DNA from: Streptomyces roseus
GTDB taxonomy: Bacteria > Actinomycetota > Actinomycetes > Streptomycetales > Streptomycetaceae
Assembly (NCBI RefSeq): GCF_001044425.1
Contig: NZ_LFML01000006.1
Span: 39,650 to 103,649 of the forward strand
Length of the DNA stretch: 64,000 nucleotides
Direction of reading: 5' to 3'
Shown: positions 1 to 8,365 of the stretch, in pieces
How positions within the stretch are numbered: the stretch's first letter is position 1
Layout: each line of letters opens with the position of its first letter
Program-made: the position numbers and the translations under genes
The notes under the pieces: model-generated
What the model was told of the DNA's origin: nothing
Databases searched by the model: none
What the model saw: only the letters and a program-made list of their open reading frames with translations

Positions 1-452
1 GCGCGGGCCGCAGCTCCTCCCGGGGCAGCCTCCAGAACGCCTCCGCGTCGGACTCGGGCTCCGAGCTGGGCTCGGGCACCGTCACCGCCCCGGCGACCGG
101 CTCCGCCGCCGCCATCGTCAACTTCGCCCGCGCGCAGGTCGGCAAGGCGTACATCAGCGGCGGCACCGGTCCGTCCTCGTACGACTGCTCCGGCCTCGTC
201 CAGGCCGCCTACCGCCAGGCCGGCGTCTCCCTGCCGCGCATGTCGCAGGACCAGTCGGCGGAGGGCACCTCGGTCTCCCTGAGCGCCCTCCAGCCCGGCG
301 ACGTCCTGTACTGGGGCTCCCGCGGCAACGCCTACCACGTCGCCATCTACGTCGGCGGCGGCAAGTTCGTGGGCGCCCAGAATCCCAGCACGGGCATCGT
401 CGAGCGCTCCCTGAGCTACGACAAGCCGACGGGCGCCGTCCGCATCCTCTGA
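1..452 (+). CDS. NlpC/P60 (C40) peptidoglycan endopeptidase, 3' part
   Basis: This is the C-terminal part of a cell-wall cysteine peptidase whose start lies before the window; the frame is open from base 3. The visible part begins with a Ser/Gly-rich linker, followed by a C40 domain with the catalytic Cys in YDCSGLV and the His in HVAIYVG, ending in a TGA. Family members are secreted and cut the gamma-D-Glu to diamino acid bond in stem peptides. Any signal peptide or N-terminal coiled coil, usual in Streptomyces relatives, is outside the window. A strong hairpin follows about 130 bases downstream. The family call is firm; substrate detail is inferred. Confidence 0.9.
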   Translation, partial: AGRSSSRGSLQNASASDSGSELGSGTVTAPATGSAAAIVNFARAQVGKAYISGGTGPSSYDCSGLVQAAYRQAGVSLPRMSQDQSAEGTSVSLSALQPGDVLYWGSRGNAYHVAIYVGGGKFVGAQNPSTGIVERSLSYDKPTGAVRIL

Positions 453-580
453 GGCTCCTGGCGCTCCCGAGGCCCGTCCCGGGCACCTGGGCTTCCCCAG
501 GGGCTCCCTGAGCCCCTCTCAGCGCGCTCGGCGCGTCTCGGCGCGCTCCGGGCCGTCCGCGTACGTCCCGGCACGGCCCG

Positions 581-621
581 AGGGCCGGCACTCCCCCGCT
601 CGGGGGCGGAGTGCCGGCCCT
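581..621 (+). terminator. Rho-independent terminator after the NlpC/P60 gene
   Basis: A perfect 14-bp stem (581-594 with 608-621) with an inner CCCG/CGGG stem is followed by a short T run. It lies between the NlpC/P60 stop and the next gene. Confidence 0.75.
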
Positions 622-692
622 TTCCGCGTCCGCCGGCGCCCTGAGAGGATGGCGGTGCGCAGCGCCCGATTCAGGCCAGGAGGTGGCGGACC

Positions 693-992
693 GTGATGAC
701 CGACGCGTACGAGGAGAAAGACGGCGCCGCCGACCCCACTTCCGTCCCCGCCGCGACCGGGCTCTTCCTGCTCGCGGTCGGCGGGTGGCTGCTGAACACC
801 ACCCGCCCTTGGCACAAACCCGGACATCCCGTCATCCTGGGACTCGGCTGGGCCGTTGCCTTCGCCCTGCTGCTCTGGGGCACGGTGCTGGTGGCCCGCT
901 GCGTGCGGACCGTCCACGGCGGGGAACCGGCCCCGGCCGAAACCGGCGAAGCGGGCCGAACCGGCAAGAAACCGGTCCGCCCCGCTCCCTAG
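693..992 (+). CDS. small two-helix membrane protein, unknown function
   Basis: This is a 99-residue protein with an acidic N-terminus and two hydrophobic segments (about residues 22-38 and 48-68), then an Arg/Pro/Glu/Ala-rich cytoplasmic-looking tail. A clean AGGAGG lies 8 nt before the GTG start; an ATG one codon later is the alternative start. No enzymatic motif is seen. It is convergent with the reductase-like gene next door, separated by about 20 bases. I do not recognise a named family. Confidence 0.7.
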   Translation: MMTDAYEEKDGAADPTSVPAATGLFLLAVGGWLLNTTRPWHKPGHPVILGLGWAVAFALLLWGTVLVARCVRTVHGGEPAPAETGEAGRTGKKPVRPAP

Positions 993-1011
993 CCCAGTAC
1001 CCGGCCCCGCC

Positions 1012-2295
1012 TCAGGCCTTGGGGGCCACCTTCGAGAGGCCGTTGATGACGCGGTCCATGGCGTCGCCGCCCGACGGGTCGGTCAGGTTCGCCAGCATCT
1101 TCAGCGTGAAGCGCATCAGCACCGGGTGCGTCAGGCCGCGCTGCGCGGCGACCTTCATGACCTTCGGGTTGCCGATCAGCTTCACGAAGGCGCGGCCCAG
1201 CGAGTAGTACCCGCCGTACGTCTCCTTGAGCACCTTCGGGTAGCTGTGCAGCGCGAGCTCGCGCTGGGCCGGAGTGGCCCGGGCGTGCGCCTGCACGATG
1301 ACGTCGGCGGCGATCTGCCCGGATTCCATCGCATAAGCGATGCCCTCGCCGTTGAACGGGTTGACGAGCCCGCCCGCGTCGCCGACCAACAGCAGGCCCT
1401 TGGTGTAGTGCGGCTGCCGGTTGAAGGCCATCGGCAGGGCCGCGCCGCGGATCGGCTGCGTCATGTTCTCGGGCGTGTAACCCCAGTCCTCGGGCATCGA
1501 GGCGCACCAGGCCTTGAGGACCTCGCGCCAGTCCAGCTCCCGGAAGGCGGAGGAGGAGTTGAGGATGCCGAGGCCGACGTTGGACGTGCCGTCGCCCATG
1601 CCGAAGATCCAGCCGTAGCCGGGCAGCAGCCGGTCCTGCGCGCCGCGCCGGTCCCACAGCTCCAGCCAGGACTCCAGGTAGTCGTCGTCGTGCCGGGGCG
1701 AGGTGAAGTACGTACGGACGGCCACGCCCATCGGGCGGTCCTCGCGCCGGTGCAGGCCCATGGCGAGCGACAGGCGCGAGGAGTTGCCGTCGGCGGCCAC
1801 CACCAGCGGGGCGCTGAAGGTGACCGGGGTCTTCTCCTCGCCCAGCTTCGCCTGCACGCCGGTGATGTGCCCGGTGCGCGGGTCGCGGACGGGCTCGCCC
1901 ACGTTGCAGCGCTCGTACAGGCGGGCGCCGGCCTTCTGGGCCTGGCGGGCCAGCGTCTCGTCGAAGTCGTCGCGCTTGCGGACGAGTCCGTAGTCCGGGA
2001 AGGAGGCGAGTTCCGGCCAGTCCAGCTGGAGGCGCTGGCCGCCTCCGATGATCCGCAGGCCCTTGTTGCGGAGCCAGCCGGCCTCTTCGGAGACGTCGAT
2101 GCCCATCGCCACCAGCTGCTTGGTGGCGCGCGGGGTCAGGCCGTCACCGCAGACCTTTTCGCGCGGGAACGCCGTCTTCTCCAGCAGCAGGACGTCGAGT
2201 CCGGCCTTGGCGAGGTAGTAGGCCGTGGTCGAGCCGGCGGGCCCGGCCCCGACGACGATCACATCCGCGGAGTGTTCGGAGAGGGGCTCGGTCAC
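1012..2295 (-). CDS. geranylgeranyl reductase family flavoprotein, probable menaquinone side-chain reductase
   Basis: This 427-residue protein is a FAD-dependent oxidoreductase of the geranylgeranyl reductase family. The N-terminus holds the dinucleotide-binding GAGPAGSTTAYYLAKAG motif, and the middle holds GDAGGLVNPFNGEGIAYAMESG, the second FAD-binding motif. Relatives (MenJ in mycobacteria) saturate isoprene units of the menaquinone tail, and streptomycetes make partially saturated menaquinones, so this role is likely here. The GTG start has GGGAGA about 8 nt upstream. It lies close to menG and glsA, which read the same way but with the GNAT gene between. Reduction of another prenyl lipid cannot be excluded. 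Confidence 0.85.
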   Translation of the reverse strand: MTEPLSEHSADVIVVGAGPAGSTTAYYLAKAGLDVLLLEKTAFPREKVCGDGLTPRATKQLVAMGIDVSEEAGWLRNKGLRIIGGGQRLQLDWPELASFPDYGLVRKRDDFDETLARQAQKAGARLYERCNVGEPVRDPRTGHITGVQAKLGEEKTPVTFSAPLVVAADGNSSRLSLAMGLHRREDRPMGVAVRTYFTSPRHDDDYLESWLELWDRRGAQDRLLPGYGWIFGMGDGTSNVGLGILNSSSAFRELDWREVLKAWCASMPEDWGYTPENMTQPIRGAALPMAFNRQPHYTKGLLLVGDAGGLVNPFNGEGIAYAMESGQIAADVIVQAHARATPAQRELALHSYPKVLKETYGGYYSLGRAFVKLIGNPKVMKVAAQRGLTHPVLMRFTLKMLANLTDPSGGDAMDRVINGLSKVAPKA

Positions 2296-2393
2296 TGCGG
2301 GGTCTCCCGAAGGCTCGATAAGGGGTGCCCAACGGCACGGGACATGTGCAGTCTATGCAGCGAGAGAGATCACGAACCCGAAGGGCTGCCCCG

Positions 2394-2930
2394 ATGACCG
2401 CTTCGCCCACCTCGCCCGCCTCGCTCCCCACCGTCCGGCTGCGCGTGCCGACCGACGAGGACGCCCGGGCCTGGCACGAGGTCTTCGACGACCCCGACGT
2501 GATGGAGTTCCTCGGCGGTCCGGCCGAGCTGTCCCTGTACGAGGAGTTCACGGCGCGCCAGCGGATGCACGACGCACAGCTCGGCTTCTGCCTGTGGACG
2601 CTGCTGGACGCGGACGGCGCGGTGATCGGCTTCACGGGTGCGCAGCCGTGGCCGCAGGAGAAGGCGTGGGGGCCGGTCGGCGAGATCGAGATCGGCTGGC
2701 GCCTGGGCCGCTCGGCGTGGGGCAAGGGCTACGCGTACGCCGCCGCCCTGGCGACGCTGGAGCGCGTGCGGGCCGCGGGGCTGGGGCGGGTGGTCGCGAT
2801 GATCAACGACGAGAACCGCCGCTCGATCGCGGTCGCGGAACGGCTCGGCATGACCATGGCGGAGCGCTCCCCGCTCCCCGGCGGCCGCGGTTACGGCCGC
2901 CGCTACGAACTCGTCCTGGCCGCGGGGTAG
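2394..2930 (+). CDS. GNAT family N-acetyltransferase (RimJ/RimL type)
   Basis: This 178-residue protein has the RimJ/RimL-like GNAT layout: an N-terminal VRLRVPTDEDARAWHEV strand-helix, a central beta region with IGFTGAQPW, then the acetyl-CoA loop in WRLGRSAWGKGYAYAA, and a C-terminal NRRSIAVAERLGM motif. The family transfers acetyl groups to protein N-termini or small amines; the substrate is not predictable. I chose the ATG that puts AAGGG 9 nt upstream. It is divergent from the reductase gene (about 100 bp between starts) and convergent with glsA. Confidence 0.85.
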   Translation: MTASPTSPASLPTVRLRVPTDEDARAWHEVFDDPDVMEFLGGPAELSLYEEFTARQRMHDAQLGFCLWTLLDADGAVIGFTGAQPWPQEKAWGPVGEIEIGWRLGRSAWGKGYAYAAALATLERVRAAGLGRVVAMINDENRRSIAVAERLGMTMAERSPLPGGRGYGRRYELVLAAG

Positions 2931-2996
2931 CCCGGCCCGGGCGGAGAGGCCCGCCACGGCCGGACCGGGCGAGCGGGCGGGCGGGCGGGCGGCGCG

Positions 2997-3908
2997 TCAG
3001 AAGACGGACAGACCGGTCAACGTCGTGAACCGGTCCAGGGACGCGACACCCGCGACGGAGTTGCCGTGCGGGTCCAGGCCCGGTGACCACACGGCCAGCG
3101 TGCACACGCCCGGCACCACCGCCACGATCCCGCCGCCCACGCCGCTCTTCCCGGGGAGGCCGACGCGGTACGCGAACTCGCCCGCCGCGTCGTACGTCCC
3201 ACAGGTCAGCATCACCGCGTTGACCTGCTTCGCCTCGCTCCGCGTCAGCAGCCGCGACCCGTCGGCCCGCAGCCCGTGCCGGGCCAGGAACCGCGCCGCC
3301 CGTGCCAGGTCCGCGCAGCTCATCTCGATCGCGCACTGCCAGAAGTAGTGGTCCAGCAGCGTCGGCACCGGGTTGTCGATGTTCCCGTACGAGGCCATGA
3401 AGTGCGCCAGCGCCGCGTTGCGGTCACCGTGCGACTGCTCCGAGGCCGCCACCTCCGCGTCGAAGCCGAGCTCGGGGTTGCCGCTCTCCTGACGGAGGAA
3501 CTCCAGCAGTTCGCTGCTCGCGTCGCCCGTCAGCGTCTGGAGCCGGTCCGTGACCACCAGCGCGCCCGCGTTGATGAAGGGATTGCGCGGAACGCCGTTC
3601 TCGTACTCCAGCTGCACCAGGGAGTTGAACGGGTTGCCCGAAGGCTCCCGCCCGACCCGCTCCCACAGGCTGTCGCCGCCCTCGGCCAGCGCCAGCGCCA
3701 GCGCGAAGACCTTCGTGATCGACTGGGCCGAGAACGGGACCTGCCAGTCCCCCACCCCGTAGACCTTCCCGTCGAGATCGGCGACGGCCATCCCGAACTG
3801 CCCCGGGTCCACGGACGCGAGCGCGGGGATGTACTCGGCCGGGGTGCCGCCGCCCACCAGGGGGGCGACATCGGCCGCTATCTGCTCCAGGAGGGGCTGG
3901 TAGTCCAC
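2997..3908 (-). CDS. glsA: glutaminase (serine-dependent beta-lactamase fold)
   Basis: This 303-residue protein matches the length and motifs of the GlsA/YbgJ glutaminase family, which hydrolyses L-glutamine to glutamate and ammonia. The catalytic Ser-x-x-Lys is Ser63-Lys66 in PFSAQSITK; further family blocks are NPFINAGALV, the SYGNIDNP region and GKSGVGGGI. The GTG start follows the menG stop by about 20 bases on the same strand, so the two genes are probably cotranscribed although no metabolic link is obvious. The Shine-Dalgarno is weak, which fits read-through translation from menG. Cytoplasmic: no signal peptide is visible. Confidence 0.92.
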   Translation of the reverse strand: MDYQPLLEQIAADVAPLVGGGTPAEYIPALASVDPGQFGMAVADLDGKVYGVGDWQVPFSAQSITKVFALALALAEGGDSLWERVGREPSGNPFNSLVQLEYENGVPRNPFINAGALVVTDRLQTLTGDASSELLEFLRQESGNPELGFDAEVAASEQSHGDRNAALAHFMASYGNIDNPVPTLLDHYFWQCAIEMSCADLARAARFLARHGLRADGSRLLTRSEAKQVNAVMLTCGTYDAAGEFAYRVGLPGKSGVGGGIVAVVPGVCTLAVWSPGLDPHGNSVAGVASLDRFTTLTGLSVF

Positions 3909-3928
3909 GGGTCCGCCGCGCCCTGCGC

Positions 3929-4624
3929 CTAGACCGTCTTGACGCCGCGGTGCAGCGCCACGATGCCGCCGCTCAGGTTCCGCCAGGCCACCTTCGACCA
4001 GCCGGCCTTCTGCAGCAGGCCGGCCAGCGCCGGCTGGTCGGGCCACTCGCGGATCGACTCGGCGAGGTAGACGTACGCGTCGGGGTTGGAGGAGACCGCG
4101 CGGGCCACCGGCGGCAGGGCGCGCATCAGGTACTCCGTGTACACCGTCCGGAAGGGGCCCCACGTGGGCTGCGAGAACTCGCAGATCACGACCTGCCCGC
4201 CCGGCTTGGTCACCCGGTACAGCTCGCGCAGCGCGGCGTCCGTGTCCTGCACGTTGCGCAGCCCGAAGGAGATCGTCACGGTGTCGAAGACGTCGTCCTT
4301 GAACGGCAGCCTCGTCGCGTCGCCCGCGGTCAGCGGCAGCCAGGCGTGCCGCTTCTTGCCCTCGCGGAGCATGCCGAGGGAGAAGTCGCAGGGGACGACG
4401 TACGCGCCCGTCGCGGCGAACGGCAGCGAGGAGGTCGCGGTACCGGCGGCCAGGTCCAGCACCGTGTGCCCGGGGCGCGCACCGACCGCCTTGGCGACCT
4501 CCTTGCGCCACAGGCGGGCCTGCCCGAGGGAGAGGACGTCGTTGGTGAGATCGTAGTTCGCCGCCACACCGTCGAACATGGAGGCGACTTCGTGCGGCTG
4601 CTTGTCCAGGGAAGCGCGGGTCAC
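3929..4624 (-). CDS. menG: demethylmenaquinone methyltransferase
   Basis: This 231-residue class I SAM-dependent methyltransferase of the UbiE/MenG family performs the last C-methylation of menaquinone. The family signatures are the N-terminal [20 protein letters not shown], the SAM loop [16 protein letters not shown] and [24 protein letters not shown]. An in-frame extension upstream is possible, but the GTG at 4624 gives the usual family N-terminus and is preceded by GAGGGG about 10 nt away. It heads a short operon with glsA and lies among menaquinone genes (mqnA, mqnC, mqnE, mqnP in this window). Also called ubiE or mqnG. Confidence 0.95.
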   Translation of the reverse strand: MTRASLDKQPHEVASMFDGVAANYDLTNDVLSLGQARLWRKEVAKAVGARPGHTVLDLAAGTATSSLPFAATGAYVVPCDFSLGMLREGKKRHAWLPLTAGDATRLPFKDDVFDTVTISFGLRNVQDTDAALRELYRVTKPGGQVVICEFSQPTWGPFRTVYTEYLMRALPPVARAVSSNPDAYVYLAESIREWPDQPALAGLLQKAGWSKVAWRNLSGGIVALHRGVKTV

Positions 4625-4823
4625 TGGCGTTGGCCCCTCAGGTGCGGTGCGGTACGGGTGGGCTGATACCGGGCCATTCTCGCAGGCGGCCCCGGGCCCC
4701 ACCGCCGGGGGCACAACTGGCCCGATGGACAGTTACGCGGAGCACGCGCGCCCGCGTTGACTGGCGCGTACGGCCTGGAGAAGGCCCACCGAAACACGAT
4801 GTTCCCGAACAAAGGGCTCCACG

Positions 4824-5759
4824 ATGCCGGCAGGCCATACCACCGGTCACGGTCGAAGTTCCCGTCTCGGCCGCCGCGCCCGGGAGCGGGCCGAGCGGCG
4901 CAGGCGGCTCCACCGCACGCTCCTGGCAGCGGCGGCGGTGGCCACCGTGGCGGCGACCGCGTACGCGGTCGTGCCGCTGGACGACGCCTCCTCCGTCTCG
5001 GATTCCGTGGCCGCGCCGGCCCCCGGTACGCCCGGCGCCGCCTCCGCCGCGCCCGGCCAGGACCCCGCCGTCGCCCCTCCCCCGGCCTCGGCCGGGTCCG
5101 GAGCCTCCGGAGGGTCCGCCGGGTCCGGGAAGCCCGCCGCCGACCCCGCGAAGCCGGGCGGCGAGGGGGGCGGACCGACCGCGGGCAAGACGCCCCGGTC
5201 CGGCCCGGGCACCTTCGCGGCCTCCTCCCGTCCGGGGCAGCCGCAGGGCAAGGGGCCCGCCCGCAAGTGGCGGATCGAGGTCGAGGACGGGAGCGGGGTC
5301 GACGCGAACGCCGCGGCCCAGTCCGTGGAGAGGATCCTCGGGGACCCCCGAGGCTGGATCAAGGACCCGGCGTACGGCTTCCAGCTCGTCGGGGCCGGCC
5401 AGCCGGTGGACTTCACCGTGAAGATCGCCACACCCGCGACCACCGACCGGCTGTGCGAGGTGGTCACCCCGGAGCTGATCGGCGAGACGAACTGCCGGGC
5501 CGGCCACACCGTCGTGGTGAACCTCAAGCGCTGGCTGGAGGGATCTCCGCAGTTCAAGGGGGCCGTGGAGGAGTACCGGGCGCTGATCGTCAACCACGAG
5601 GTGGGCCATGAACTGGGCCACGACCACGAGACCTGTCCGGGCCCCGGGAAGCCCGCTCCGGCGATGATGCAGCAGATCAAGGGGCTGCTCGGCTGCCAGG
5701 CCAATGCCTGGCCGTTCGACGGAAATGGAACCTACCTGTCGGGACCACCCGTCCCATAG
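4824..5759 (+). CDS. secreted DUF3152 protein with metzincin-like zinc motif
   Basis: This 311-residue protein has an Arg-rich N-terminus (residues 10-28) followed by one hydrophobic segment (about 30-50), then a 70-residue Ala/Pro/Gly-rich linker, then a folded C-terminal domain. That domain ends with HEVGHELGHDHETC, which contains HExxHxxGxxH, the zinc-binding pattern of metzincin proteases. Three or four Cys suggest disulfides outside the cell. DUF3152 proteins are actinobacterial and lack an assigned substrate. It is divergent from menG, sharing a roughly 200-bp promoter region; AAAGGG lies 7 nt before the ATG. Confidence 0.82.
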   Translation: MPAGHTTGHGRSSRLGRRARERAERRRRLHRTLLAAAAVATVAATAYAVVPLDDASSVSDSVAAPAPGTPGAASAAPGQDPAVAPPPASAGSGASGGSAGSGKPAADPAKPGGEGGGPTAGKTPRSGPGTFAASSRPGQPQGKGPARKWRIEVEDGSGVDANAAAQSVERILGDPRGWIKDPAYGFQLVGAGQPVDFTVKIATPATTDRLCEVVTPELIGETNCRAGHTVVVNLKRWLEGSPQFKGAVEEYRALIVNHEVGHELGHDHETCPGPGKPAPAMMQQIKGLLGCQANAWPFDGNGTYLSGPPVP

Positions 5760-5827
5760 GGCAGAGAGATCCGACGGGCCGCACGAGTTGACCGCTCGAC
5801 CACCGGCCGGGGGCGAGGAGTGGAACC

Positions 5828-6157
5828 ATGCGCGTCGTCAGCTACAGCGTCCCCGTCTGGTTCCCGCCCCGCACGGGGCAGGACGTACCGCCGCAGGCCC
5901 AGCTCACCGAGCAGGAGTCGGCCGTGTTCCGGTCCCTGGCCACCGGCGCCTCGAACGCGGAACTCGCGGTCGAGCTCCGGCTGTCCGTCAGCACGGTCAA
6001 GTTCCACGTGCACAACATAAGAGCGAAGCTGGGCGGCATCAGCCGCCTCCAGGCCTGCCTCCTGGCGGCCCTGGCCCGCGAGTCCGCCGGCTCGCAGGAA
6101 CCCGGCCTCCCCGGCACCGATCCCCTCAGGCGAGTTCCAGCAGCCCGCCGAGGCTGA
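5828..6157 (+). CDS. LuxR-type HTH DNA-binding protein without receiver domain
   Basis: This 109-residue protein is nearly only a LuxR/GerE helix-turn-helix: LTEQESAVFRSLATGASNAELA, then LSVSTVKFHVHNIRAKLG. There is no receiver, PAS or ATPase domain, so it is an orphan regulator of unknown signal. GAGGAG lies 8 nt upstream of the ATG. It follows the DUF3152 gene by about 70 bases on the same strand. Its 3' end overlaps the convergent small membrane-protein gene by 32 bp. Confidence 0.85.
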   Translation: MRVVSYSVPVWFPPRTGQDVPPQAQLTEQESAVFRSLATGASNAELAVELRLSVSTVKFHVHNIRAKLGGISRLQACLLAALARESAGSQEPGLPGTDPLRRVPAARRG

Positions 6158-6383
6158 GGACGAGCCCGCCAAAAGCCACGATCGCGCACAGGGCCCGGTA
6201 GAGCCCGGCAGACATGTGCCGCGTGGCCGGGCCGAGGTCGCCCCGGGCGTGCCTCGCCAGCTCGGCGTTGGCCTCACCCCGCCGCTCCAGCGCGGTGGCG
6301 CTGCCCCCGAGGTTCAGTGCGACCGCGCCGCCTCCCGCGAAACTGAGGAGACCGACGGTCAGCAGGACGACGGCAAGACTCAT
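6126..6383 (-). CDS. small two-helix membrane protein, unknown function
   Basis: This 85-residue protein has an N-terminal hydrophobic helix (about residues 2-25), a charged middle (ALERRGEANAELARHARGD) and a second helix near the C-terminus (about 62-83). A GGGGGG run 5 nt before the ATG at 6383 decides the start over an in-frame ATG 7 codons upstream. The gene overlaps the LuxR-type gene tail-to-tail by 32 bp, so each transcript is antisense to the other's end. I do not recognise a family. Confidence 0.65.
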   Translation of the reverse strand: MSLAVVLLTVGLLSFAGGGAVALNLGGSATALERRGEANAELARHARGDLGPATRHMSAGLYRALCAIVAFGGLVLSLGGLLELA

Positions 6384-6441
6384 GAATACCCCCCGGTGAT
6401 GCACTGTCGCCGGAGGATAGCAGCAGGTCAGGCGGGCAGCG

Positions 6442-7086
6442 CTAGCGGCGGCGGTGGAGGAGGCGGCCGGATATGACCGTGGCCACGCAGGTGGTGGCGC
6501 CCTCGGCGAGGAGCTGTTCCGGGTCGGCCACGGCGAAGGCCGCGAAGCGGGCCGGGGCGCCCGCTTCGAGTGCCCCGTGGAAGGCCTCCTCGGGCGACTC
6601 GCGGCCGGCGAAGGGGTCCAGTGAGGGGGTCCCGGGGGCGGCCGCCTGCGGGAGGAGGGTCAGGCCCGAGCGGGAGACCGCGGTGCGGACCGCCGGGACC
6701 GTGAGCCTCCCGGCCACCGCCACCACCCCGCGGGCCAGCAGCTTCTGCGTGGCCCGCCGGGCGCTGTTGCCCCAGCGGGACTCCGTCAGCTTCAGCTCGG
6801 CAAGCGCCCCGGCGCCGCTGATCGGGTCGGCCCCGAGTTCGGCGGTCTCGTACGGGTCGTCCGGGTAGTACGTCCGCTCCAGCAGCTCGTCGGCCTCGCG
6901 CACCAGGAGCCCCGGGGTCAGCACCCCGGGCCAGCGCCGGACCCGCGCGTGCGGGCAGCCCGCCGCGAGCTCCTCGTACGGGCCCACCCGGGCGATCCGG
7001 TCGCCCTCGACCAGGACCGCCCCGGCGGGCAGCGGCGCGCGGCCCGCCCCGGGGAACAGGAGGTCGGCGGTGTGAAGCGTCAGCAC
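6442..7086 (-). CDS. amidohydrolase-like protein lacking the metal site, linked to mqnC
   Basis: This 214-residue protein starts like the composite beta-sandwich of imidazolonepropionase/amidohydrolase enzymes (LHTADLLFPGAG...VLVEGDRIARVGP) and ends with the matching strand (CVATVISGRLLHRRR). The barrel between is far too short. The HxH metal ligands that normally follow the PGL turn are replaced by PGLLVREADELLERTYY, so hydrolysis is unlikely. The GTG start is only 7 nt after the mqnC stop, so the pair is translationally close. Amidohydrolases include aminofutalosine deaminases, so a derived role in the futalosine pathway is an inference only. Could also be a structural partner. Confidence 0.7.
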   Translation of the reverse strand: MLTLHTADLLFPGAGRAPLPAGAVLVEGDRIARVGPYEELAAGCPHARVRRWPGVLTPGLLVREADELLERTYYPDDPYETAELGADPISGAGALAELKLTESRWGNSARRATQKLLARGVVAVAGRLTVPAVRTAVSRSGLTLLPQAAAPGTPSLDPFAGRESPEEAFHGALEAGAPARFAAFAVADPEQLLAEGATTCVATVISGRLLHRRR

Positions 7087-7093
7087 GGGTAGG

Positions 7094-8293
7094 TCAGTTC
7101 GTGGAGATGAGCTTCAGCTCGGGGTGCGCCGTGCCACCCTCGATCGCCGTCGAGGAGATGTGCGAGACCACGCGGTCGTCGACCGGGTCGTTCGCCGGGT
7201 CGTCGTGCACGAGGAGGTGCTCGTACGTCGTCGCGCGCTGCGCCGGGACCCGGCCCGCCTTGCGGATCAGGTCGATGATCTCCTGGCGGTTCGAGCGGTG
7301 CTTGGCGCCGGCCGAGGAGACCACGTTCTCCTCCAGCATGATCGAGCCGAGGTCGTCCGCACCGTAGTGCAGCGAGAGTTGGCCCGCCTCCTTGCCCACG
7401 GTCAGCCAGGAGCCCTGGATGTGGGCGATGTTGTCGAGGAAGAGCCGCGCGATCGCGATCATGCGCAGGTACTCGAAGACCGTCGCCTGCGTGCGGCCCT
7501 TGAGGTGGTTGTTCTCGGGCTGGTACGTGTACGGGATGAAGGCGCGGAAGCCGCCCGTGCGGTCCTGCGTGTCGCGGATCATCGCGATGTGCTCGATGCG
7601 CTCGGCGTTCGTCTCGCCCGTGCCCATCAGCATGGTGGAGGTGGACTCCACACCCAGCTGGTGGGCGATCTCCATGATCTCCAGCCAGCGCTCGCCGGAC
7701 TCCTTCAGCGGGGCGATCGCCTTGCGCGGCCGCTCCGGCAGGAGTTCGGCGCCGGCGCCCGCGAAGGAGTCGAGGCCCGCGGCGTGGATCCGCTGGATGG
7801 CCTCCTGCGCCGAGACGCCCGAGATGCGGGCCATGTGGTCGACCTCGGAGGCACCGAGGGAGTGGATGACCAGCTGCGGGAACGCCTTCTTGATCGCGGA
7901 GAAGTGCTCCTCGTAGTACTCCACGCCGTAGTCCGGGTGGTGTCCGCCCTGGAACATGATCTGCGTGCCGCCGAGCTCCACGGTCTCCGCGCAGCGGCGC
8001 AGGATGTCGTCGAGGTCGCGGGACCAGCCCTTCTTCGTGTCCTTCGGGGCCGCGTAGAAGGCGCAGAACTTGCACGCCGTGACGCACACGTTCGTGTAGT
8101 TGATGTTGCGCTCGATGATGTACGTCGCGATGTGCTCGGTGCCGGCGTAGCGGCGGCGGCGCGCGGCGTCGGCGGCCTGGCCGAGCGCGTGCAGCGGGGC
8201 GTGCCGGTAGAGGTCGAGCGCCTCTTCCTTGGTGATCCGGCCCCCTGCGGCGGCACGGTCGAGGACAGACTGGAGAGCGGCCTGGTCGGTCAC
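7094..8293 (-). CDS. mqnC: cyclic dehypoxanthine futalosine synthase (radical SAM)
   Basis: This 399-residue radical SAM enzyme converts dehypoxanthine futalosine to its cyclic spiro form in the futalosine menaquinone pathway. The [4Fe-4S] ligands are Cys70, Cys74 and Cys77 (CVTACKFC). MqnC-family blocks NINYTNVCVTACKFCAFY, GGHHPDYGVEYY and NVVSSAGAKHR are present. A GTG at 8293 gives the usual family length and has GAAAGGTGA about 8 nt upstream; the 9-codon extension beyond is unlikely. It sits between the Ser/Thr kinase gene (72 bp upstream) and the amidohydrolase-like gene (7 bp downstream), all on one strand. Confidence 0.95.
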   Translation of the reverse strand: MTDQAALQSVLDRAAAGGRITKEEALDLYRHAPLHALGQAADAARRRRYAGTEHIATYIIERNINYTNVCVTACKFCAFYAAPKDTKKGWSRDLDDILRRCAETVELGGTQIMFQGGHHPDYGVEYYEEHFSAIKKAFPQLVIHSLGASEVDHMARISGVSAQEAIQRIHAAGLDSFAGAGAELLPERPRKAIAPLKESGERWLEIMEIAHQLGVESTSTMLMGTGETNAERIEHIAMIRDTQDRTGGFRAFIPYTYQPENNHLKGRTQATVFEYLRMIAIARLFLDNIAHIQGSWLTVGKEAGQLSLHYGADDLGSIMLEENVVSSAGAKHRSNRQEIIDLIRKAGRVPAQRATTYEHLLVHDDPANDPVDDRVVSHISSTAIEGGTAHPELKLISTN

Positions 8294-8365
8294 CGGTGCG
8301 TCACCTTTCGGCGGTGTCAAGAGGTACGGACCGATCCAGCCTACGCCAGGGCCCGTCGGCGGCTT

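Noticed and set aside
2972..2996. GCGG repeats after the GNAT gene.
   Set aside because: Five imperfect 4-bp units in very GC-rich DNA are not clearly above background.
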